A stretch of DNA of 27,607 nucleotides, taken from the NCBI GenBank assembly GCA_937922175.1, contig CAKZUU010000004.1, positions 1 to 27,607 of the forward strand. The letters are read 5' to 3'. Of the stretch, positions 16,190 through 23,911 are shown one piece after another. This DNA comes from an uncultured Gemmataceae bacterium (GTDB lineage: Bacteria > Planctomycetota > Planctomycetia > Gemmatales > Gemmataceae). The translations under genes and the position numbers were made by a program. The notes beneath the pieces are model-generated. The model worked only from the letters and a program-made list of their open reading frames with translations. It searched no databases and was not told the origin of the DNA. The first letter of the stretch is position 1; every line of letters starts with the position of its first letter.

Positions 16190-16522
16190 AACGCCGTGGT
16201 TAGGTTGGGCGAGGCGACGGAGCATGGAATCAAAGTCGAGGAGCGGTGCGATAGGCCGAGTCGCCTCGCAGGCGGAGGGAAAAACCGGATCAATCATCGA
16301 CGACACAGAGCCGCTGGACGACAATACCTTTGGACTTGAGCATTGGCTGGCACGACGCTAATATCCAACGTGTTCCAGTGACGAGAGAAGTGAGGACTCG
16401 ACGGCATCAAGGATGACACCATGAGCGACGGAGTTCCCGCCAAGCGACGGATGGAGTCGAAACGGAAGGTGCGTGACCTGCAAAGTGCGGGAGCGCAGCC
16501 CAAGGAGGGGAGGTGTCATTCC
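16190..16522 (+). other. Gap upstream of the RimI-like gene, with promoter and alternative start
   Basis: No gene is convincing here. It holds a good promoter at 16336-16364. An in-frame ATG at 16421 with AAGGA 7 nt upstream could lengthen the acetyltransferase by 34 basic residues; I prefer ATG 16523, which has a much stronger ribosome site. The first 140 bases show nothing I can name. Confidence 0.5.
16336..16364 (+). promoter_or_regulatory. Likely promoter of the RimI-like gene
   Basis: TTGAGC (16336-16341) and TAATAT (16359-16364) are separated by exactly 17 nt, each matching the consensus at 4 of 6 positions. They precede both possible starts of the acetyltransferase. Confidence 0.45.
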
Positions 16523-17059
16523 ATGACTGCCGGACGAAACTTGAAGGAACAGGTTCGCGTCCATATTCGCTGGATGATCCGCCGGGACATGCCGGAGGTT
16601 CTGCAAACCGAGCGCCAGAGTTTTGAGCATGCCTGGAGCGAGGAAGACTTTCTTCGCTGCTTACGTCAACGCAACTGTATCGGCATGGTCGCGGAGATCG
16701 AGGAGAACGTTGTCGGTTTTATGATTTATGAATTGCACAAGACAAAGCTGCACGTCCTCAACTTCGCCGTCGCTCCGCAATACCGGCGTCTGGGAATCGG
16801 GCGACAGATGATCCATAAATTGATCGCGAAATTGTCGAGCCATCGCCGGACTCGCGTCACCCTCGCGGTTCGAGAGACCAATCTCCCGGCCCAACTCTTC
16901 TTCCGCTCGATGACCTTCCGTGCCGTCAAGGTTCTTCGTGGGTACTACGAAGACAGCGGGGAAGATGCCTTCCTCATGCAGTATCAACTGCCGAACGACA
17001 CGGCACTGTCGGATGATCTCGACGAAATCTATGATCGTGTGTCCAGTCGTGATGACTGA
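16523..17059 (+). CDS. rimI: RimI-like GNAT N-acetyltransferase
   Basis: A 178-residue GNAT acetyltransferase resembling RimI, which acetylates the N-terminal Ala of ribosomal protein S18. Marks: IRWMIRRDMPEVLQTE at the start, FEHAWSEEDFLRCL (the RimI FxxxWS block), LNFAVAPQYRRLGIGRQMI with the CoA-binding R/QxxGxG (YRRLGIG), and VRETNLPAQLFFRSMTFRAV then GYYEDSGEDAFLM, the RimI C-terminal block with the catalytic Tyr region. A tail of about 20 residues (acidic) follows. ATG 16523 follows a very strong AAGGAGGGGAGG at 16502-16513. An in-frame ATG at 16421 is an alternative. It is followed by a terminator at 17090. RimI family is sure; S18 as target is an inference. Confidence 0.87.
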   Translation: MTAGRNLKEQVRVHIRWMIRRDMPEVLQTERQSFEHAWSEEDFLRCLRQRNCIGMVAEIEENVVGFMIYELHKTKLHVLNFAVAPQYRRLGIGRQMIHKLIAKLSSHRRTRVTLAVRETNLPAQLFFRSMTFRAVKVLRGYYEDSGEDAFLMQYQLPNDTALSDDLDEIYDRVSSRDD

Positions 17060-17089
17060 GTATGGTCCCGACCGACGGATCCTATCTAC

Positions 17090-17117
17090 CCCCCGATCGT
17101 CTCGGGGGTCTTTTTTT
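17090..17117 (+). terminator. Intrinsic terminator after the RimI-like gene
   Basis: CCCCCGA (17090-17096) pairs with TCGGGGG (17102-17108) around a 5-nt loop, followed by TC and seven T (17111-17117). It sits only 14 nt before the start of the next + gene. Confidence 0.9.
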
Positions 17118-17131
17118 GACCGCCCCCTCCC

Positions 17132-17794
17132 ATGAACCGTCTCGGTTTGTTCGCCAAATGGCCCCGTCCTGGATTCGTCAAGACTCGTCTGGCTGCGACG
17201 CTCGGAGTATCATTCGCCACCCAACTCGCTGACGCATTCCTCCAGGATGCCCTGACTCGACTTGACGGCATCGCAGAGCAACAAGTCGTCCTCTTCACGC
17301 CCGACGAAGACCGAGATCTTTTTTTCGGGCTGACCCGAAATCGCTGGTGCTTGCAGGCTCAAGGAGCGGGTTCCTTGGGCGAACGTCTTCAGCGATTCTT
17401 CGAACAATCATTCGCCCTGAAGTCATCGGCCGTCGTTGCAGTGGGTACCGACAGCCCCACGCTCCCCGTCGAATTTGCCCGGCAAGCCTTTAAATTGTTG
17501 CAGTCCCACGAAGTCGTACTTGGACCGGCCGCGGATGGTGGCTACTACCTGATCGGACTCTCCCGACATTCGCCTGAAATTTTCGACGAAATCGCTTGGG
17601 GGACGGCGGAGGTGCTACGGCAAACCGTCGCCCGACTGACGGGCATTCGCTTGGCCCTCCTCCCCATCTGGTACGACGTGGACACAATCGACGATTGGTC
17701 GATGCTTCAGGGCCATCTGATGGCGTGTCGGCTGGCAGGATGGCCGATCGACTGCCCACGAACTGCCCAGCTCGCCGGGGTTTCAGTTCGATGA
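17132..17794 (+). CDS. TIGR04282-type glycosyltransferase
   Basis: A 220-residue GT-A fold protein of the TIGR04282 family, named in some genomes for arsenosugar biosynthesis and related to nucleotidyl/glycosyl transferases such as CofC. Marks: GLFAKWPRPGFVKTRL at the start (residues 5-20), AVGTDSPTLPVEFA with the DSP motif, LGPAADGGYYLIGL, and LPIWYDVDTIDDW near the end. Length is normal and the protein is cytoplasmic. No arsenic genes lie nearby, so its sugar and acceptor cannot be told. ATG 17132 has no Shine-Dalgarno (CGCCCCCTCCC precedes it) and lies 14 nt after a terminator, so a leaderless message or a start inside the terminator region is possible. Confidence 0.9.
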   Translation: MNRLGLFAKWPRPGFVKTRLAATLGVSFATQLADAFLQDALTRLDGIAEQQVVLFTPDEDRDLFFGLTRNRWCLQAQGAGSLGERLQRFFEQSFALKSSAVVAVGTDSPTLPVEFARQAFKLLQSHEVVLGPAADGGYYLIGLSRHSPEIFDEIAWGTAEVLRQTVARLTGIRLALLPIWYDVDTIDDWSMLQGHLMACRLAGWPIDCPRTAQLAGVSVR

Positions 17795-17892
17795 AATTTC
17801 GGTGCAATCCGAAGCGTACTAATTTCCGCGAGCGAACCGAGTCTTAGAATGACGCACGAGAACAACTTTCCTTTTTTCAGGAGAACGTTACC

Positions 17893-18300
17893 ATGAGTCG
17901 TGTCGCGTGGGCGATCCCCGCCTTGTTCGTCATCGCCATGCCAGCGGTTGCGGCAGAAAAGGTCGATGCCAAGAAATTGAAAGGCTCGTGGGTCCGTGAA
18001 GTGGAAAGCTTCACGATCACCTACAAATTCAAAGACGAGAAGACGATGCAGGCGATCGTTGGCCAAAGCGGCGGAGAAGATCGCATCGTCGTGGATATCG
18101 AATATACCCTGGACAAAGACGGCAAACTGACCGGGACCGTGTCCAAGGTGGAAGGAGACGACGGCCCGCAGGTGGGAGAGAAGTTCAGCTTCAAGATCGA
18201 ACTCGGACAAGGATCCATCAAGATTTGCGATTTTGATGGAATCGGCGACGACAACGTGAAACGGCTGGTGGAAGGCGAATACAAGAAAAAGATCGATTAG
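17893..18300 (+). CDS. Small exported lipocalin-like hypothetical protein
   Basis: A 135-residue exported protein. A signal peptide covers about residues 1-21 (MSRVAWAIPALFVIAMPAVA then AEK). The mature part is beta-rich with alternating charged and hydrophobic residues: KLKGSWVREVESFTITYKF, DRIVVDIEYTLDKDGKLTG, and ends VEGEYKKKID. The GSWVRE start and even strands resemble the small exported beta-sandwich/lipocalin-like proteins annotated in planctomycetes (TIGR03067-like), but no motif proves it. The start has AGGAG at 17879-17883, 9 nt upstream. A TAGAAT at 17845-17850 is a possible -10. It converges with the M28 peptidase gene. Confidence 0.82.
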   Translation: MSRVAWAIPALFVIAMPAVAAEKVDAKKLKGSWVREVESFTITYKFKDEKTMQAIVGQSGGEDRIVVDIEYTLDKDGKLTGTVSKVEGDDGPQVGEKFSFKIELGQGSIKICDFDGIGDDNVKRLVEGEYKKKID

Positions 18301-18324
18301 TACCAGTCCACACCCCACGAGAAG

Positions 18325-18357
18325 CGGGCCAAGCCGCGAACAGGACTTGGCCCGTTT
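18325..18357. terminator. Hairpin between convergent genes
   Basis: CGGGCCAAG (18325-18333) pairs perfectly with CTTGGCCCG (18346-18354), a 9-bp stem with a 12-nt loop; TTT follows on + and no T-run on -. It lies between the small exported gene and the M28 peptidase, so it may end both transcripts. Confidence 0.6.
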
Positions 18358-18378
18358 GGAATAACGTCGGACCCTTTC

Positions 18379-20223
18379 TCACTCGGGGATGACCTGCAAC
18401 TTCACTCGCTCGCCTTTTCGATCGACGACCATTTCGACCGGCGTGCCCTTTTTTTGCAGTCCCATGATGGCCATGTAGGCGGTCATGTTTTTCACCGGTT
18501 TACCCGCGATTTCGACGATGACGTCGCCCTCCTTGAGTCCGGCCTTGGCCGCGGGACCACCGTCGGAGACTCCCGACACCAGGACGCCTTGATCCGAGTC
18601 GCCGTAGTTGCCGGGCATGATGCCGATGCGCGGAACGGCAACGCGACCCGGCGAGGCAGGCCGGCTGGTTTGCACGAAAACCGGCCGAGTCATTGTCGCC
18701 AATCGCTGTATCAATTCATCGCCGAAGCCGACGATTTGCCGCATGCCATCAAAATTGATCGTTGCCACGGTGTCGGCAGGCTTGTGGTACTCGGGATGCA
18801 ACCCCGTGAAGAAAAAGAGAACGGGTATTTTCTTTTCATTGAAACTTTCATGATCGCTGGGTCCGAATCCACTTTGCGTTTTGGCAAGGGAGAAGCCGTA
18901 TTTGTGATTTAGTTCGTCAAGCAGAGGATTGAATTCCTTCGCCGTTCCGACGCCGCCAATCTCCAGCTTGCCACGTTGGCTGTCTTTATCGGGACGGAGC
19001 CGGCCAACCATGTCGAAATTGAGCATGGCGACGACTTGGGGCAGTGGCACGGTCGGATGCCGACACCAATGCCGGGACCCCAGCAGCCCTTGCTCTTCGC
19101 CGGCAAACGCCATGAACACCAAGGACCGACCTTGGTAATCGGCGTCGGCGGCGAACCGTCGAGCGAGTTCCAAGACGGTAACGGTGCCCGAGCCGTTGTC
19201 ATCGGCCCCGCGGTGGATCTCGTTACGCTTCGTGGGATCGCGCTCGGTGCTGCCGCGCTCGCCCCGTCCCAAGTGGTCATAATGCGCCCCGACGACGATG
19301 TATTCATGCGCCAGTGGCCCTCGACCTTCACGCACCGCAATAATGTTGGCAACTTCGGCAAATCGACGGACCACATCTGCTCGAACTTCCACCGACCAGC
19401 CCGGCAAGTCGAAACTCAGCGGCTGCGCGGTCCGGTGAATTTGTCGCTCGACGTCCGCGAGGGTTTGGCCCCGACTCGCTTGGAGGAGTCGGTCGGCCCA
19501 GTCGCGCGTGATTTGCAGGCAGGGAATGTCGGCCGGCGGAGATTCATAGGACGTATCGTCGAAGGGAGCGAGTTCATCCCCTGCGGCGGCTGTCTCCATG
19601 TCGTTGACGATCAGAACCGCCTGGGCCTTCATGGAGGCTGCCGTTATCACTTTGCTCGTGAGAGAGGCCAATGAGTTCTGCGTCTGCGGATCGCCGCCGA
19701 AAACTTTTCCCTCGCGATCGACCGGCGGTGTACGGCGGAGCAGAATGACGACTTTGCCTTCGACGGCGAGACCTTCATAATCGTTGTACTTCGAGTCCGG
19801 GTGGTTGATGCCATACCCGACAAAGACGAGCGGTCCCTGAGCGGTTTTTGATGCCGAGAATCCCAGCGGGCGGAAATGTCGATCCGCAGCCAGTTCAACC
19901 TGTTGCTGCAACAGGCCGGTCAACCGAAGGTACGATTCAGGTCCGGGCTGCGCCTTGCCGGCCTGCATGCGGAAGGACTGCCGATAGCTGCCGTCCGTTC
20001 CGCCCGGTTTCAGGCCCAAGTCTTTGAACCGGGTCTCGATGTATTCCGCCGCGCGAAAAATGCCTTGAGTTGCCGCCCCTCGACCCTCGCACTCGTCTGA
20101 GGTGAGAAACGTCAAATCGGCCCGCAGGCGGCTCTCGGTACCGTCGTCCGCCCAACTCGCCGATTGCCAAGCGACCAGTAGCGTCACGCAAAGGCTGAAA
20201 CGAGACAGCATAAAAGACCCCAT
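18379..20223 (-). CDS. Exported M28 zinc peptidase with PA and PDZ domains
   Basis: A 614-residue exported M28 metallopeptidase. Signal peptide about 1-25 (SLCVTLLVAWQSASWA). A PA insert lies at about 125-270. The peptidase core (about 290-505) keeps all zinc ligands: His314 in GAHYDHLG, Asp341 in GADDNGSG, Glu376/Glu377 in FAGEEQGLLGS (general base and ligand), Asp404 in NFDMVGRL and His480 in PEYHKPAD. A PDZ domain closes the protein (about 530-612: GIMPGNYG, GGPAAKAGLKEGDVI). It probably trims peptides from protein breakdown in the periplasm or outside. ATG 20211 is an alternative start 4 codons in. It is alone on its strand up to the PPIase terminator. Confidence 0.92.
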   Translation of the reverse strand: MGSFMLSRFSLCVTLLVAWQSASWADDGTESRLRADLTFLTSDECEGRGAATQGIFRAAEYIETRFKDLGLKPGGTDGSYRQSFRMQAGKAQPGPESYLRLTGLLQQQVELAADRHFRPLGFSASKTAQGPLVFVGYGINHPDSKYNDYEGLAVEGKVVILLRRTPPVDREGKVFGGDPQTQNSLASLTSKVITAASMKAQAVLIVNDMETAAAGDELAPFDDTSYESPPADIPCLQITRDWADRLLQASRGQTLADVERQIHRTAQPLSFDLPGWSVEVRADVVRRFAEVANIIAVREGRGPLAHEYIVVGAHYDHLGRGERGSTERDPTKRNEIHRGADDNGSGTVTVLELARRFAADADYQGRSLVFMAFAGEEQGLLGSRHWCRHPTVPLPQVVAMLNFDMVGRLRPDKDSQRGKLEIGGVGTAKEFNPLLDELNHKYGFSLAKTQSGFGPSDHESFNEKKIPVLFFFTGLHPEYHKPADTVATINFDGMRQIVGFGDELIQRLATMTRPVFVQTSRPASPGRVAVPRIGIMPGNYGDSDQGVLVSGVSDGGPAAKAGLKEGDVIVEIAGKPVKNMTAYMAIMGLQKKGTPVEMVVDRKGERVKLQVIPE

Positions 20224-20310
20224 CAGAAGCCAAATCCCGGTCTCAAACAGAGGGCTGAATTCAGACTAGGCACAATCGGCGGACCGATCAAGCAAACTGA
20301 GTTGGCAGGA

Positions 20311-20349
20311 AAGAAAAATGGCACGCCGCGGCAAAGCCGTCGGTGTGCC
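20311..20349 (-). terminator. Intrinsic terminator after the PpiC-type isomerase gene
   Basis: On the - strand, GGCACACCGACGGC (20349-20336) pairs with GCCGCGGCGTGCC (20332-20320), a strong stem with one mismatch, one bulge and a TTT loop, followed by ATTTTTCTT (20319-20311). The isomerase gene ends at 20372, 22 nt upstream. Confidence 0.88.
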
Positions 20350-20371
20350 GGGCCATGTTCTGCACCGTCTT

Positions 20372-21301
20372 TCACTTCAACAGGATTTCGACCTTTGCGT
20401 TTCGACGCAATTCGAGTAAGAGCTTTTGCCGCATTTCTTCGATGTAGCTATCCCGAACATCGTCCACCACCGCCGCGAACTCGACTTTGCGCCCCTCATT
20501 ACGTTCGGTGACAAGGAGCAGATGCATGCCGAATTCCGATTCCACGACGTCGCTGATTTCACCGGGCTTCAAAGCGAAGGCAACTTTGGCGACATTTTCG
20601 TCGAGCATCCATTTTCGGCTCACCACACCGATATCGCCGCCTTGCGATGCGCTCGGACAATGACTGTGTTGTTTCGCGGCATCGGCAAAGCTGATCCGGC
20701 CGGAATGAATTTGCTCCCGGAGTTCGGTCAGGCGGTCACGGATGGCGCGGCGTTCATCCTCGGAAGAACTCGTTGGGACCCGAATCACGATATGACGGAG
20801 GCGGACCGTCGTTTTTTGAAAATAGTCCGCGTTTTCATGGAAGTATCTTTTCAAATCCTCATCCGTGGCCAGTCGGCGGGCGTATTCGTTGTACTGCAAC
20901 ATGTTCTGGATGCCGGCACGAAGTTGGGACTCGGTCTGACGAGATTCGCGGCAGAAATCAGCAACGGTTCGTCCCTGAGCCTTGAGCGAATCGACCAGGG
21001 CCTGCCAATGTTTGTTTACTTGGGAAGGGTCGATGGGCGGGGCGTGCTGCGCCAAAAATTGTTTCATCAGCCGCTCGCTGATGAGGATTTCGAGCACCTC
21101 CGTTTTGATCAATCGCTGCTGGGCCTCGGAGAGAGGGAACAATTCCTTTGGCCGCATCGCTAACACCGCTTCGACTTCCGCGAGCGGGATGACTTCGCCA
21201 TTGACGATCGCCGCGGGACGATCGCGTGCGGCCGCCGCACTTGCGAGAAGCGTCAGAACGAGTGCCGCGGATCGTCGAAGAGGAGCGTTGGCGATGGTCA
21301 T
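20372..21301 (-). CDS. Exported PpiC/SurA-type peptidylprolyl isomerase
   Basis: A 309-residue exported parvulin-type prolyl isomerase/chaperone. Signal peptide about 1-24 (APLRRSAALVLTLLASAAAA). Residues 28-150 resemble a SurA/PrsA N-terminal chaperone region (AAIVNGEVIPLAEVEAVL, then helices). The parvulin domain is at about 170-275: LRHIVIRVPTSSSED, HCPSASQGGDIGVVSR, FALKPGEISDVVESEFGMHLLLV, all typical. It helps fold exported proteins. ATG 21301 has GGAGG 8 nt upstream; the frame extends 18 codons further but the extra residues break up the signal. It diverges from the Gfo/Idh/MocA gene. Function as PPIase is likely. Confidence 0.92.
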   Translation of the reverse strand: MTIANAPLRRSAALVLTLLASAAAARDRPAAIVNGEVIPLAEVEAVLAMRPKELFPLSEAQQRLIKTEVLEILISERLMKQFLAQHAPPIDPSQVNKHWQALVDSLKAQGRTVADFCRESRQTESQLRAGIQNMLQYNEYARRLATDEDLKRYFHENADYFQKTTVRLRHIVIRVPTSSSEDERRAIRDRLTELREQIHSGRISFADAAKQHSHCPSASQGGDIGVVSRKWMLDENVAKVAFALKPGEISDVVESEFGMHLLLVTERNEGRKVEFAAVVDDVRDSYIEEMRQKLLLELRRNAKVEILLK

Positions 21302-21412
21302 GAGGGAACCTCCAAAACACCAGACGATGCTTCGGAGGTATGCGGTTTCCAGCAAATTCTGTCCAGCCGAGTTCCGGGCCAGCGATTTGAAAAAATCGGT
21401 AAAAGTCGAGAA

Positions 21413-21439
21413 TTGCCACGACTGGGGGCGACATATTAA
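21413..21439 (+). promoter_or_regulatory. Possible promoter of the Gfo/Idh/MocA gene
   Basis: TTGCCA (21413-21418; 5 of 6) and TATTAA (21434-21439; 4 of 6) have a 15-nt spacer, a little short. The ATG is at 21481. Confidence 0.35.
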
Positions 21440-21480
21440 GATGCCTCAAGTCACTCCCATTCCCAACTCGAGGCCTTCTC

Positions 21481-22857
21481 ATGAATCGTGGAAATTTGTC
21501 TCGCCGCGGATTCCTCCAACGATCTACTTTGGCATTGACGGCCGCCGGCCTTCCCGGATGGCATGTTCGGCAAGTTCTAGCGGCGGAGGACGACAAAGCT
21601 GCCGCTAAGGAAGATGATGTGTTGAAGGTCGGTATCATCGGCATCGGGAGTCAGGGTGGGCCGCAGGCTCGCGGTAGTCGGATGCAGAGCCGAGCCCGGC
21701 AACTTATCGGTGATGTGCTGCGTCTGAATCGGAAGAACATCCGTTTCACGGCCGTCTGCGACGTCGATACCCGGCATCTGGAGGAGGGAGCCGCAGCGCT
21801 CCAACGGATGGGGCACCAGGTCAAAGCATACAAAGATTACCGCGAACTCAACGACAGTCGCGACGTGGACGTGGTGTTCGTCGCAACGCCGGACCATTGG
21901 CACGCGTTGTGTGCCATCGATGCCTTGAAGAAGGGCAAACATGTTTATTGCGAGAAACCGCTGACGCTGACGGTGGCCGAGGCGAAAGCGATCGTACAGG
22001 TCGCGGAAAAGACGGGCAAGGTCTTTCAGACGGGCAACCAGCAGCGGAGCGATTACAACGGTCGGTTCCGGTTGGCGTGCGAATTGGTGCGAAACGGCCG
22101 CATCGGCAAAATCAAGCGCATCGAGGCTCGGATCAACGACAACCCGCAAAGCGACTCGCTCCCGGCGGTGACTCCTCCGCCCGAATTGGATTGGGACTTT
22201 TGGCTGGGTCCGACGCCCAAGACGGACTATTTGTTCAAGGAAGCCAACGGGCGGGTCATGACCAACTGCCACTACGAATTCCGCTGGTGGTACACATGGT
22301 CCGGTGGCAAACTCACGGATTGGGGCGCCCATCATATCGACATTGGACAATGGGCGCTCAACAAGGATTTCGACGGGCCTGTGTCGGTTTATGGAGTGGG
22401 CAGTCCCCCCAACCCGGCACCGAACTCGTACTCGTGCCATAAAGACTTCGATGTCACCTACACCTACGCCGACGGCACCGAGATGATTGCAACGAGCAAG
22501 GGTGAGAATGGGGTGAAGTTCATCGGCGAAGATGGTCGTTGGTTGTTCGTCAGCCGCGGGAAACTCGAAGCCTCGGATAAGAAGATCATCGAGGAACCGC
22601 TGCCCAGCAACGCCGAACGCTTGCCGGTCTCGGGCGGTCACATGTTCAATTTCTTCGAGTGCATCAAAACAGGGAACAAGCCGATCTGCCATGCCGGCAT
22701 CGGCGCCAGCTCGGTGATCGTTTGCCACATTGGTACGATCGCGCTCCGCCTGGGGAAGAAGCTGAAATGGGATCCCAAGGCCCATCAATTCGATGATGCG
22801 GAGGCCAACCGCATGTTGTCGCGGCCGTACCGCGCTCCGTGGAAGTTAGAGGTTTAA
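21481..22857 (+). CDS. Tat-exported Gfo/Idh/MocA family oxidoreductase
   Basis: A 458-residue NAD(P)-dependent oxidoreductase of the Gfo/Idh/MocA family with a twin-arginine signal (LSRRGFLQRSTLAL, residues 7-20), cut near residue 35. The Rossmann fold begins KVGIIGIGSQG (49-59); TPDHWHALC (136-144) and CEKPLTLTVAEAK (157-169) are the family's dinucleotide and catalytic-Lys block (EKP 158-160). The C-terminal half (YEFRWWYTWSGGKLTDWGAH, THHDIG-like region) is the substrate barrel. Planctomycetes carry many such exported enzymes; the sugar is unknown. It is followed by a terminator hairpin at 22875, then the GGQ operon. Export with bound cofactor is an inference from the Tat signal. Confidence 0.93.
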   Translation: MNRGNLSRRGFLQRSTLALTAAGLPGWHVRQVLAAEDDKAAAKEDDVLKVGIIGIGSQGGPQARGSRMQSRARQLIGDVLRLNRKNIRFTAVCDVDTRHLEEGAAALQRMGHQVKAYKDYRELNDSRDVDVVFVATPDHWHALCAIDALKKGKHVYCEKPLTLTVAEAKAIVQVAEKTGKVFQTGNQQRSDYNGRFRLACELVRNGRIGKIKRIEARINDNPQSDSLPAVTPPPELDWDFWLGPTPKTDYLFKEANGRVMTNCHYEFRWWYTWSGGKLTDWGAHHIDIGQWALNKDFDGPVSVYGVGSPPNPAPNSYSCHKDFDVTYTYADGTEMIATSKGENGVKFIGEDGRWLFVSRGKLEASDKKIIEEPLPSNAERLPVSGGHMFNFFECIKTGNKPICHAGIGASSVIVCHIGTIALRLGKKLKWDPKAHQFDDAEANRMLSRPYRAPWKLEV

Positions 22858-22874
22858 ACAATCGGTCGGTTTGG

Positions 22875-22915
22875 GCCGGCGGAGGTTCTCGCCGAGAGCA
22901 TTCGCCGGCTCTTTT
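22875..22915 (+). terminator. Intrinsic terminator after the Gfo/Idh/MocA gene
   Basis: GCCGGCG (22875-22881) pairs with CGCCGGC (22903-22909), a perfect 7-bp stem with a long 21-nt loop that may hold a small inner hairpin, followed by TCTTTT (22910-22915). Confidence 0.7.
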
Positions 22916-22941
22916 CACGGATCGCGGTAGAGGAATGAACG

Positions 22942-23451
22942 ATGTCGGGACCGCGATCGACCTGGACCAAGTTGAGTGACGAGCAGCTTCTGGCGCAATG
23001 TTTGGTGGACACCTATCGCGCAAGCGGCCCAGGGGGACAAAAGCGGAATAAGACGAGTTCGGCGGTGCGACTGCGGCATCCGCCGACGGGCATCATCGTC
23101 ATCGCGGAGGAGAGCCGATCCCAGATTGAGAATCGAGCCAGGGCATTGCGTCGGCTTCGTCGGGCGTTGTATTTGCACCTTCGTGATTCGCCCGATGTGC
23201 AGGACGAGTCGTGGCAGTCCGCTTGGCAAGATGGTCGGGTGGAGGTGAGTCCCCGCGATCCACGCTATTGGCCGATTGTCGGAATCGCCTTGGACGCCTT
23301 ATACTCAGAGGAGGGCCGCGTGCGTGATGCCGCCCGACGGCTCGGCATCACCACCGGCAATTTTGTGCAGTTGCTGGAGATGGACCCGCGAGCGTGGCAG
23401 CAAGCCAACGTGGTGCGGGCGCGATATGGACACAAGCCGCTCAAAATTTGA
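22942..23451 (+). CDS. Stand-alone GGQ-domain release-factor homologue
   Basis: A 169-residue class-I release-factor homologue with only the peptidyl-tRNA hydrolysis domain. The GGQ motif is at Gly31-Gly32-Gln33 in ASGPGGQKRNKTSSAVRL, followed by HPPTGIIVIAEESRSQIENR. The codon-reading domain of true release factors is absent, as in ArfB/YaeJ and PrfH. Unlike ArfB it has no basic tail; instead residues about 100-165 form a helix-turn-helix-like region (EEGRVRDAARRLGITTGNFV then LEMDPRAWQQANVV). It may rescue stalled ribosomes or cleave peptidyl-tRNA; the C-terminal part may bind rRNA. ATG 22942 has AGAGGA 7 nt upstream. It starts a four-gene operon, 7 nt before the phosphatase gene. Confidence 0.85.
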   Translation: MSGPRSTWTKLSDEQLLAQCLVDTYRASGPGGQKRNKTSSAVRLRHPPTGIIVIAEESRSQIENRARALRRLRRALYLHLRDSPDVQDESWQSAWQDGRVEVSPRDPRYWPIVGIALDALYSEEGRVRDAARRLGITTGNFVQLLEMDPRAWQQANVVRARYGHKPLKI

Positions 23452-23458
23452 GGGCCTC

Positions 23459-23911
23459 ATGCCCGCTCCAGAAAATTTCAGTTGGATTGAAGAGCCACGG
23501 CTGGCAGCCCACGCCTTGCCGCACACCATCAACGAATTACGATGGTTGCGACAACAGGGAATCGAACTCGTCATCACTTTGACGGAAAGTCCGCTGCACC
23601 GCGATTGGCTCGCCGATGCCAGCTTGTTGGGCATGCACGTCCCGATCCAGGACATGGAACCACCGACCATCGAGCAGGTGCAGCAAATCTTGTCGGGGAT
23701 CAAAAAGGCCCATGATCGCGGCATGGGAGTCTCGATCCATTGTCACTTTGGCCGCGGTCGCACCGGTACCATTTTGGCCTGCTGGTTCGTTGACCAGGGC
23801 ATGCCGGCGGTGCAAGCGGTGCGTCATGTCCGTCGGCTCCGTCCGGGGTCCGTCGAGACTCCGGAGCAGGAGGCATTGGTCTCGGCCTTTGAACTGACCC
23901 CTCGGCCATGA
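23459..23911 (+). CDS. DUSP23-like dual-specificity phosphatase
   Basis: A 150-residue Cys-based phosphatase resembling the small human DUSP23 (VHZ) type. The P-loop is HCHFGRGRTG (94-103) with Cys95 and Arg101 (C-X5-R); Asp65 in IQDMEPP is the likely general acid. The start NFSWIEEPRLAAHALP (6-21) and the end RRLRPGSVETPEQEAL (125-140) match the DUSP23 plan from memory. The enzyme would dephosphorylate phosphotyrosine or similar esters. The frame opens further upstream, but those residues overlap the GGQ gene, and ATG 23459 has a GAGGG nearby. Its stop overlaps the next start (ATGA). Substrate unknown; no kinase lies nearby. Confidence 0.92.
   Translation: MPAPENFSWIEEPRLAAHALPHTINELRWLRQQGIELVITLTESPLHRDWLADASLLGMHVPIQDMEPPTIEQVQQILSGIKKAHDRGMGVSIHCHFGRGRTGTILACWFVDQGMPAVQAVRHVRRLRPGSVETPEQEALVSAFELTPRP

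Noticed and set aside
16341..16364. TGGCAC resembling a sigma54 -24 box before the RimI-like gene
   Set aside because: The -12 half does not fit TTGC; the sigma70-like reading with a 17-nt spacer is better.
16421..16522. Upstream ATG for the RimI-like gene
   Set aside because: Possible (AAGGA 7 nt upstream), but the ATG at 16523 has a much stronger ribosome site and fits the family start; the extra residues are basic and not family-like.
21577..22788. Long open frame of 403 codons on - opposite the Gfo/Idh/MocA gene
   Set aside because: It is a shadow of the real gene; no family motif, and high GC makes long antisense frames common.
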